Source: Escarpia spicata (lineage: Eukaryota; Annelida; Polychaeta; Sabellida; Siboglinidae). From it: a stretch of 64,000 bases of DNA. Location: contig OZ023214.1 in assembly GCA_963995525.1 (NCBI GenBank), forward strand, positions 35,227,269 to 35,291,268, read 5' to 3'. The notes beneath the pieces were generated by a model, which saw nothing but the letters and a program-made list of their open reading frames with translations, had not been told where the DNA came from and searched no databases. The translations under genes were made by a program, and so were the position numbers. This document shows positions 40,201-52,200 of this stretch, in pieces; positions within the stretch are counted from its first letter, which is position 1; each line of letters starts with the position of its first letter.

Positions 40201-43200
40201 AACTGTGTCTGAGGGCTGCATGTAGTTGCTTGTCTCTTTGCCTTGCTGTTTCTGGTGTGCCACTTCTGTAGACGCATCCTATTAGATTAGATGTGTCTTT
40301 TGCATTGAATGTTATCCACACTGCATCTACAAACTGGTCAATGCTTGGGTGGGTATATCGGCATGCCTTGTATTCAGTCCTTATGTATATGCATGTACCC
40401 CTTATATCTGGTTGTTGTAGGTCATTCGTAAAAAGATCAAATCCTGGTATGTGGAGGATTTCCAAGTTTGGTGCATTTCCATTTTTAGGTTTTATCTCGT
40501 TGAGAGCAATCACATCGTATTCTTGCACAATGGTGTATAGTTCATCATATTTGCTAAGTATCGAGTTGTCAATGTTGGTGTAGTATGTCCTTAGTGCATG
40601 CCGTGCTTTGCTGTTTCTTTGTGGTGCTGTGTTTCTATGTGCATGTGCATTGTGGTCCCGGTTTTCTACTGGGTCTCTATGATTTCGCTTCGGTAGATTT
40701 TGTAGGTCTTGTTTGGATTGTCTTCTCTTCTCTGCATCAGCTGAGCCTGTAAGTTTTTTGACTCAGCTCTCTGTCTTGGTGTCAAGTCTGGTCTAATGAA
40801 CACTGTGTTGTACCTCTCTTCTGAGCTGTTTCGGATTTCTTTGGCTTTACTTAGTACCTTCTTTTTGTCGTTGATGTTTCTCATGACGGCAAGGATCATT
40901 CTGGGTTTGCTATGGTCTGGCTGGCCAATTCGAGTAACTGATTCTGGTGCGGCATCTAGCTTTAGGCAAGTTGTCATCATCTGTTTGACTTCGTGTAAAT
41001 CTTGGCCGTTCTCTTTCATACCATGGATGATTAGATTTAGTTTTTTTGCCATGATTTGTTCTCTTTCTGTTATTTCTTCTTTCACTGCTGTGGCCAGGTC
41101 TTGGTTGGCTTGTGTTGTCATTGTTGGATGATTGACTGTAGTGTGTGTCTGATGTTGTATCAGCTTGCTGACTTCCTGTTGTAGTGTCTGTATCTGTGTG
41201 TTAATTTCCTGAGTGCTGTTCTCTAAATCCTTTTTTGTTGCTTTTTCTTTGAGTGACGTTTCTACTCGGATGATGCGTTTTGTTATTTGTGACATGTATT
41301 CTGCACAGCGGTCTTCTATTTCTTTGTCTGTATGTATAGCGTTGAGTGCCTTTGGTTTACATTTGTTGCAAAACCAACTGACATCATACTGTTTCAGAAT
41401 AAGTAGATGAGCTGTGTCCATCTGCTGGCATTTCGCACACAGTATTTCTAGGCATCTTTCGCATTTTAGCACTTCCTGTTTATGTTGCTTGCACTGGCCA
41501 CACTTTGGCGACGTCTCTGGTTTGTTTGACTGTACCTGTGATCTATCAAATGTCAGACTGTCTTTATCACTATATGCAGATTGTGGACCAACAGCATAGT
41601 TTATTTCGCATGGCAAATTTCTTTGAGACGGGACTTCATTTATTGTGACAGTTACCGGGCTGGTACCGGAGACGGAGTCAGGCCCGAAGACGGCGGGTGT
41701 GGTCGCCGACAACGGCGACGTTGCCGCCGGTGTCGAATTACTGGCACATTGTCTTTGAGAATTGCAATTGGATTGAACACACTGACCTTTAGGTTTCGTT
41801 GAGGAAGGGGTGTGATGAAGCTCTAACAATTCTTCAATTTCTGTGTCACTTTCCTGGTATTCGTTCAATTCTATAGTTGTGTTGTCGTCGGGACTGGTTC
41901 GCCGTGACCCCGGCCTTGACCTGTTAGTCGATGTTTTATCGGTTGCGCTGGGCAACCGATCTCTGCCAGGGCGGTCGTTTGCTTCATGATCAAACTCTTT
42001 ATATTTGTTGGGGGGTCTTACTGTTCTTCCGCTTCGTGTATATTCTATACCAGTTCCCCCTTCCGCCATGGTGATCTTACTTGCTAATTGCTAGTAAATT
42101 TGAATGTATTTTGTATTTTATGTCGGAGTCAATCGAGCCTAACTGGTCAGACCGGAACTACTTCATGCTTACATGATAATTATGGGCATATCCACACTGT
42201 ACATGCAAGAAGTGTGACATCTAGGTTAATTTCTAGAAACCTGAACAAATTGACACAAATGCTTTGATGAATGAATGAATGAATGAATGAACGTTTATTC
42301 AACAACAACAACAACATAATACATGCACAGTATGGTTTGCTGCTGCTGCTGCTGAAAGGACATAGCTGAAGTCATAGACTTATGTGTTGCTATGCCCTAC
42401 TCGAACTATGAAAACTGAATAAATACAACAGGAATTATAAATAAATCACAAAATAATATTCACAACTCATATAATTTTATAGACTGTTTACTATAGTGCT
42501 TGTGTTACTATTTCATGGGTTTAACAAAACGTCACCTTCAATTAACAATTCACAAATATGTAGAAAGTAATGACAACTTGATTGCTTTTTTAAATTGTGT
42601 TAAACTTGGAAGCTGAGTCAATTTATTTGGTAAATTGTTCCACGTTTTTGATTGTGTAGACTATTGACTTTATGTTGAAGAAAACATAGTTTCATCAATA
42701 TAATCAGAGAAAATTTATGAAATGTCAATCAGTTGAAATGTCATAGACATAGTCGTGATTTTTTAACATAGAAACATGCAGTACGATTTCTGATAACAAC
42801 AGACTAATCCATACGTTTTAACTTTTTTTTTAATTACTCCTTAACAAATTGATTTAATATGTGTAAGCAATATCTAAAGGATTTACTGAATTTGCAGAAC
42901 ATTTTAATGATAATCATGGTCGTGATTTTTGACCCGATAAATTGTAGGATCAAACATCATGACCATACACCGTCAATAAAACTGTCGGAAATCCCACGCA
43001 CAAAGACACCACAAAATATCGAGAGAAATAACATGGCAAGATTTATATTACACATGCCGAGGTTCTATTGATAATGCGTCTTCAATTTAGTTATATTTGC
43101 ACGGTCGTGACGATTGTCATGGTCGTGATTTTTTCTTATCTTCAATTTGAAGCCATCTTATCTCCTTCATTGGAAAACGGCAGTAATGTCGAATCACATA

Positions 43201-46200
43201 ACCATTTGTATGCCATCACATGATATCCACTTGGTTTTCCTTCGCACAGTTTTGGAAGTAGACCGGTTTCTTGATGGGACGAACGGTCGTGATTTATTGA
43301 CGTAAAATAATTTTGTCTTGTTTCAGATGGTATAAAATACGGGAGTATGTCACAAAATAGTTGGAAACATAATGAATCATTTTCACAACTATCGGAGAGT
43401 GTTTTACAAGGCAAAACACATCACGACCGTGATACACAATTTCAAGTCTGTAAAAAATATGTTTTCTTTTATAAAACAAAGAACATATTCACAAAGAATA
43501 TTATATATTTTATTTATTTATATCACTGAATGCAAAACAAAACACTTTTTAATGCTTTGTTAGAACATTCAAAATTCTAATTTTTTATGTCACACTTTCA
43601 AACGTTCTTAAGACTGCATTTTCGTCAATGTTCAACGAAAAAATACAACCCAGTAGCACACTTTCTTGACTTTTTTAATTTGTTTTATGTCTTTATGATG
43701 GCTATGACTGATGTATCCCATAAATGGAACATAACTGTTTGTTTTGTTATCAAAATCAGCATTTAATAATGTTCCTTATAATGTCCAGGGAGTCGCAGTA
43801 CAGTGTGGATATGCCCATATGTCTGTCTGCTATCACACCTTCAACTTTCTTCCATACATCCATCCAGCTTTTCTTCTGCGAATTTCAGTATCCAAGCTGC
43901 AATCCCCGCATATCGCTCCATCCAGATATACAAAGCTGTCTCTTTGTTTTATTTTTTCTTCTCCCCCCAGTTGTACTTCAAGCTCTTTGTTTTCCTGTGC
44001 AACCCTGAAAACAAAATACCGGGTAATAATATTTTTGTATTGAATTAGTAGTAATAACAACTACATTTAATCATTTCAGGGGATCAAACTAATCATCAAT
44101 AATTCATATGTGTTGCTTTGGAAAGGCATGGGCATACACGCATTCACATTTTTGAAACTGCTCCCTCAGTTTGAATTTTTTGCTTCACAGGGTTCTGACT
44201 AATTCCACAAAAAAGCAAACCCTCACATGTATTCACTACGAGATAGTAGTTTACTTGTGCATATATTTCATTTTGGTTAAACTAACAGACAAATGGTTTG
44301 AAATTAGTTAGGACTTGACGGTTTAGTCAGACACAGTCTCATAAAAGTTCACCCGGGCTCAAACACACTGCCGGTTTGTTTTCATGACAAGTTTGCCATT
44401 TTTCATACAAATGCTTATGTTATCAAACCAGATAAAAGCATGACTGAATGCTTAATCAAGCCAGAGATAGTTATCTATCCTGAGTTATGACCTATAGTGC
44501 AGTGCCCATAGACAGAAATGATGCACATCTTTTGTTGTCTTCTAACCAACCCACAAGTTCAAAGAATTGGCATTAATGTTGGCTGGAAAATTGACTTTCT
44601 CAAGCAACCAGAGGTAACAACCAATTTATCATTTCATTAGATGATGAAAATGCATTTAAAGTCACACACGGAGAAACACCAGGAATTTGTCACAGCTGTA
44701 ATAAATGCCAAGTGAGCTGTTCAGTTGACACAACTTGTACTTCAGTACCCTGTGACACCTGTTGAGTTGTTGTCAAGTGTCAACTTACTAGAGTTGTCAA
44801 AAACCTGGTCAGTAGGAGTGTTTACCAGGCCAAAGATCAATACTGGTTAAATGGTCCAGTGTGACTGCTAAATACTGGTTAATACTGGTAAATTCAAACA
44901 AGGGTTGCTAAAGCTCTAAATGTAATTGTTACTAATTAATGCAGTTAACTGTCAGACTGTAGAATTTATTTAACAAAGAACAATCTTCTATAAAACTATA
45001 ACAAGTACATTTTTTTAATCATACTCAGATACATCACAACTCTCAGGCATGTGGCTACATGAACATCCTGTAATTTGTTTAAATTGTGGACTATGTTTTT
45101 CACTGTTGTCTCTGGTTTTCACATTGTTAACTGTAGTTTTAAATATTGCCATGTTAAAAAAAAATTTGGTAGGTGTCACAAAACATCAAAGAAACACGTT
45201 TGAGTAAGATCTAGGTGTTTTACACAACTAACACATGAAAGATTTGTTTATTCCGGACTGTTTCACGATGGAAACTCATTTTCAGAAACAGTTTGGTGCA
45301 AGTGGTTTGGCTCATAGCTCATAATTAACGTCAATGAGAAAGGTCTTATTTGGGAATGACGGAGCACACATGAGCAGAGAAAACCTGTGGCACTCATTAG
45401 TGTCTGAAGCATGAATCAAGTCCGTAGCTGTGTAATGCTAGTGTCAGTGTGCCCCAGGTTCTGAATGCAGGAATATTTGTTCGGTACTTGCTTGTGTTTT
45501 TTTAATGTCATTGTTCAGAGTATCTGGGACACAAAAACATCACATAAATAACAGATCCTGTCTCTGGGCTGTGCTTGTATATATCTGTGAACTTGTGTAG
45601 GACACTTAGGAGATGGCATGTCTCCGTCCATCCCTCCCTCCACCGATAATGTTAAAAATGTTTGCCTTGCCACATTATAATCTTGAAAGGTAGTTTGTCT
45701 TTACAAGTTGGTAGTCTGTTCTGTGGCCCAGAATCAGCCTGGTTAGTAATTATTAACAGGCAGTTTGGTAAATTGTTTTACTTTGCAACTGCACTATTCA
45801 TTACCGATATTTGTCGTTAAACCAGATATCATCTGTTATTGACAAAAGAGTTGTTTTTATCTCAATGTTTTGTTTATTTTTCATGAGTTAAACAAATTAA
45901 TAATGAACAATGTTTTGGGCTTTTTAAACACAATTTTGCATGCAGTATACCTTCAACATATGTATTCCTGTATTAAGAACATTACATTAATTAATTATAT
46001 CAAAAATGAGGAACACACATCCTCCTTTTAACTTCCAGACAGGCAGAGGAATGTTTTGTATAGAACTCAGACGTGATGCTTAGAAAGGTAGATACTGTGT
46101 TTATAACAGATCCATAATTGGCCATCATATTTATGTTTCAGATGGGCAGACAACATAAAGGTTGTAGGGGTTGATGATGGCCAAGCCAGAAAGTTCGATC

Positions 46201-49200
46201 ACCCCTTTCTACAGGTCAGCCTGCAGATTTTTTATTTAGCACATTTCTGTTGATATACCGGGTAGGTAGGCCTATATTTTGTAGTCGCATATGCACTGTA
46301 TACTAGTGCTGGTTCGATACCTGATTTCTTCGATATCGATCGATACCAGAATTATGTTCGATGCTCGATACTTACATTGTCTAATTCATATAGGGTATAA
46401 TTCCCGATAGAAGCATATTATCCAATAAAAGCACACACCATTTTCCATTAGGGAAACATGCTTGAAAATACAGATATTTCATGAATGAATGCTTGTTAAT
46501 GTTATAGATAGTAAATTTTGGCAATGCTGCTGTTGCCACCAACTTGCAGAAACTTGTTAGGTTATTCATACTGTGTGTGTGTCTAGCTGCAAGGTGTTGC
46601 GTTCTTGGCACCAAGCATCTATTGGGAACGATACGGTACATCTATTAATTTTTCAACTTGACCATCGACATTTACATAGTGACTGATCATTATTCATACA
46701 AAAACAATTATTATGCAGTTATCACTTATTTCAATAAACAAATTATATTTTATATTGTTTAATTCTAATTAATTACTATAGTAAATGTTGTTATAACAAC
46801 ATCTAAGCAATTGTAATAAAATACTTACCCGGTAGTAATAAAATATTGAAATTAAATTAATAATTGTACTACACCCTAACACTGTTTACAAATGGCAGTT
46901 TATGTGACTGTTAGGAAAATATTATAAAATACAGATTGGGAACTTATTATATACATTAGATGTGTCCAGCTGTTCCAATCATCACAACAAATAATTTACT
47001 AAATTAAAAAGACAAATTAGAATATATATATTAAACAAATGTTTGTACAAATAAACTGATTGCATGTTTCTAATTCAAAAGGAAAATATATGTATTATGA
47101 TTGCAATTGAAAAATAAAAAACACAAAATAGTGGCGCCACCAAACAGCAAAAGATAGTGCCATCGAACAAAGCCTGGATAATCAAGGCTATTTTGTTGCA
47201 TTTGAATAATTACTTATAATATTAACTTTTCGAAATGCGATTCGCAAATACTAATGGGTGCTTTTAACCCATTTACACTTAAGCTTGTACAGAGGAAATA
47301 CAGCCAGTTCCTGACCATAAAAAACATTTTGTCAGCATCAGAAATTGACAGGTCTTTATTTAAAATAGATGTAACTTTATTATTTCCCATTGCATTTTTA
47401 AATATGATATCATTAGAAAGCAGATTAAAACAAACATTGACCAATTTGACGTTTGGTAACAATGTGGGCCGGCATATGGCAAAACATTTTCCAACAAATA
47501 CAAATCACAAATGTGAGTTGACTTGTGACTTTACTATTCACAAGAAATATTCTTTATGAGCAAGTTGATTTTATTTTATACACCATTCATTCCAGAAACA
47601 AAGGCATAACGATTGTATACGTATCTTGGATAATAATCTCGTTATGTATAATTGTGTTGTAATACCGCCACGCGAATAGATCTATTAAAATGCAACATTA
47701 TGCAATTCTGTAAAATATACGATGTCAACCTTCTCATTTTGTGGCTCATTTCTTAAACTAAACAACCAGTAAACTAAACTGATGAACTTGGTCAACATCG
47801 CAATAGAAATTTATTTTTGAATTAGGTACCGTCGTTGAAAGTAACATTAAATTTATGGCCACCAAAACTGCATCACGCACGACCTGTGGCTGGGCAAAAA
47901 TAGATGCCGTTCACTCCATTTCGAAACCGTCGGCTTCAGAATACATTTTCACAGACAAATATCGCATCAGTTAGCATGTCAGGGCACATCATAGCGTCTG
48001 TCCGCTAGTCTGCCTCCTTATCATTATCAGGATGGAGTAAATTTGCAGAGTTATCCTTCAAAAATGGTCAAAATTTGACGATCTTTGTTTTCAATTTGCA
48101 AGGTGTTTTTCTACGTCATATAACCAATCAACTTGATTTCCCCAAATATACTGACGTCATTCAATGTCAATCAGCCAATAGACATCTGTGATGCTACTGT
48201 CCGGAGTTTCCGCGGCGTAGGTCTGGTATTACAGTATTTCCCCTGGATAAAATGATGGGTGAGGTGGCAGGGATGGGCTACACGAGCGTTGCTAGCGGGG
48301 TCCGGGGATTTTTTTTAAACTAGCTTTAAAATGGTGCATTCTGAGGTATGTTTTAACCTTGACTCTTGAACATAGAGGGGGAGATATAAAACAACAAGAC
48401 ACTACTTGTAAATGTAGTAATCATGACTGATAAAAGTCAGTAAACATGATTGTTTCATCATGTTGAGGTGTGGTTTCCATTTTATTACTGGTACTCGGTA
48501 CAGGTGTGGTTTCCACTTGACCACTGGTACTTGGTTGTGGTTATGTTTTCTTGCACTAACCCTAGGCCTTGTTACCTCGCTGACAGAGTCAGTAAAAAAG
48601 TAAAAGGTCCCTGACAGACCTGTTCAGTCGAACACCATCTCGACTTCTCTGGGAAGCATCCAGGGGTATCATCTGAAGACTCTTTCATCATTAAATGATT
48701 ATAATATCATAATATTATGGTAAATTGATGGTTTATGTTCCAAAGATTATATTTTATTTGCTGCTAGCATGCTATGCAATTAATTAAACAGTCATTTCTG
48801 GAATGCCACAAAAGTATGTTTCTATTAATCGCAAGAACATTAGTTGAATAGACTTGTGGGCATTTGCGTCGAATCCGGACCCACCTTGATTTCGCCGTTA
48901 TAACTTGAGTTTTGTTTAACTTTGATACCTCAGTGAGATAGTTCCATCATTCAACATTATCCTAGGCATATTTGCCTTTATGTCTTACGGCATAAATAGC
49001 GCCCCGGTTTGTATAAACATACGCTGCTATATCTCTCATTTTACGCGCACTGTATGGTACCAGACTAGCGCAAACCAGGTCGCTATTTGAGCTTCAAGGG
49101 TCCGGATTCGATACAAGTGCTGACTAGTGAATGTGATGCACGGTTTTTATTTGGGCTTCAAAAGAGTCCGGATTCGACACAAGTGCCGACTAGTGACGTA

Positions 49201-52200
49201 GTGCCATCAGCCTGCACGGTTTTCACTCCCACCACCGTCATAAACCAAAATGCAAGTTACCGTTTGGGCACCATTTTACATGAATGTCTAGATTTCTAGT
49301 ATGTCGAAACTCCACAAGGTGTCACCATTGGAGACACCGGGGATCCCGTAGGAATTTTCTGTGATTGGACAACTGACAAGTGATATCTTTCACGTTGTCC
49401 AATGGAGTTAAATTCTAACTGCTCTGAGCGATGTTAAGACGACTAAACGATGTTGCTACAAAACTGCGATTTTGCAGGAACATAAGTGACTTTGTGGTGT
49501 CATTTTGTGCCGCTCGCCGGTGCTGTATATATCGCGAAAGAACAAAACAAAATGGGCGTACAAAATAGCTACGTGGCAGCAATTTCGGCGTATTTTGGGC
49601 GAGGCGGCATAGAAAAACGTATATATGGGGAAACACTGGTATTATATATGTAACTTCGAAGATATCGAATGGAGTCGATATGTCGAAGGTATCGACAGTA
49701 TCGATGGTATCGAACCAGCACTACTTGCAGTTCGATACCCGATATATCGAAGTAACGCGATACCACAAAATATCGGTATCGAACTTTCACAGGAATCGCG
49801 ATATTTTGATATATCGAGTATCGAACCAGCATTACTGTATACGGTGAAATGTTGTTGGCTGATTAACCAGTTAAAATGTAGATTTTAGTAACAGAAATGT
49901 GAAACTGTGTTAAATTACAGACATTTTTAAACACGTGGCTATGACAGACAACTGTCTATATAATAAACACCTGATTACAATGTATAACTCTCTGTAATAC
50001 ACACCTTGGCTGCTCACCAGGGCAAAAATCAAGTTGACTTGATTATCCAGTTGATGGCACCACTGTCTAACACTTTACCACTCCCATGGCCTGACTAACA
50101 CAATGTTGCTACAATTTAACTAAAAATGAGCTAGATTGACAGTTACAATAATAGACAATTATTTTATGCACCATCCTGGAAATGTCTCCATTTATCTTGT
50201 TAATATGTGTGTTACAGGCCGTTGGCATGTTTATGGGAGAACTCACCTGCCTACTCGCGTTCAACATTCTCTATTTCTATCGCAAGAAGAAGGACGTTCC
50301 GATGGAACTTGGGGACCAGAGCTTCAACCGTCTCATCTTTCTGCCTGCGGCCATGTTAGACATGTGTGGCACGTCCCTCATGTATGTCGGCCTCAATCTC
50401 ACCTTTGCCTCCAGTTTCCAGATGCTTCGAGGTGTGTTGGATGAAGGAGACATCAATTAATGTCTTTTCATAAACTTGAAACGGTTGCTCGGAGATATTT
50501 GTTTCTGATTATTTTACACAAGCTTCAAAGAGTCAATCATTATGCAGTTTGTTCTATAAAACTATAATTTTATTTGAGTTAAATAAGCATGTGTATTTGT
50601 TAATTCGCTCACATGAGTTAGACCAATAGCAGACTAGATAACATAGATGGCGTTGATACATCAACATTACAAATATGTGAGTTACACATGTTTAATGTCA
50701 CAATCTAATTACTAACATAAACTTGATTTAACAACACTAAACATGATTAAACATTATTTTTTTTATAAATTATGTGAAATGTTCAAATTCGAAACTTTCA
50801 TTTTTCATATCCAAGAATCATGTTAAATTACCTGGTAGAGGCTTTCGTTGACGTGTCACGTCGACTTCATCAGTACCTATGACGCTGAATGACGTCATCA
50901 AAAGCCTCTACCAGGTAATTTAACATGATTCTTGGATATGAAAAATGAAAGTTTCGAATTTGAAAACGAACTATCCTGAAGAATGTTCAGTAATCTTATG
51001 TGAAATGTTAACTAGAATTAATAATTTTTTTTGTAAATGACAGTTAATTAACTTGCTATGATCGTTATGGTGTATACAACTGATGAGATTGTGTCCAGGA
51101 GCGGTCATCATCTTCACTGCCCTCCTGTCCGTGGCGTTCCTGCGTAGTCGCATCAGACGCTACATGTGGGTCGGCATGGTGCTCATAGTGTTTGGACTCG
51201 TCTTTGTCGGAGTGTCTGATGTCATGTTTGGTGGCAGCTCCACCAGCACCGGCCTCAACGGCATCATTTCTGGTGAGAATCACAGTAGTGTTTTTGTCTG
51301 TGTACTTATTCATTTTTTTTTAATTATGTTATTGATTTCCGAGTGAAAAATACAAGCAAAAAAATGCAAAGCGATATACAAAACATAAAACAGATACATC
51401 ATTTTACTTGTGTGCTTGGGATGGCAGAACTACAGGAAATTGTGTTGTTTGCTAATTATAGGTTGCTTGAAAGACATTTTAATTGTGAAATAGACTATAT
51501 TTTGATGGATGTAATTGGAATTATTTCAAAGAGATTGTTCATGTGCTACAGCTTTGATTATTTTGACTTCAAAGATTGTTGGCCTGAATATCATCATCTC
51601 ATGTGATGTCATTGTGGCTAAATTCACAGTATACACATCGATTGTTTCTACACTTGTTAATATTGAAATTATTTAGAAATCAAGTCATTGTGCGGGTAAA
51701 ATATACCTTTTTACAGACCTGCCTACCATTCCGGATTGTCCGGAATCATTCCGGAAAGTCACCTCAAATTACGGTATTACGGTGAGGGATGAAAATATTA
51801 CGAACTGTGACCATGTTGGGTAATCACTGAAATTTAGGTTGCACTATATTCAATAGGTGGCAGCATATGTATGCAGCATGTTGTGACATGGTTTTTCATT
51901 CGCTGAGTCTGGTCGTAATGTAACCAATAGGAAACAGCGTTATGACAAAATTGCATTTCCGCGATCAAACAAAACAAAGTCACGCGGCACGAAATGATGG
52001 CTGACAGCGAAACAACGCCACCGCCAACCCAAAAGAAATGTGTAATGCAAAAATGTAGTGAGTGTTGTACTTGTAGTGTTAGGCCAACTGACTGTACTAA
52101 GACTAAGTTAGTGTATTTATTGAGGAGTTTAATGTATAATTTACAGCCTATCATACAGTTACTACAGTCTAGGCGATGTCAATGACAGTTTAATGTAATG

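Larger units (their letters stand above)
37540..42140 (-). mobile_element. Apparently intact two-ORF LINE (CR1/L2-like) in SLC35F6 intron 1
   Basis: ORF1 (42069-40666) and ORF2 (40528-37709 from its first ATG) lie head to tail on the - strand with no stop or frameshift. The 3' UTR follows to about 37540 and ends in a short repeat (cttaaggtaagaac twice). The start near 42140 is not exact, and no target duplication was recognised. It runs antisense to the host gene. Confidence 0.85.
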
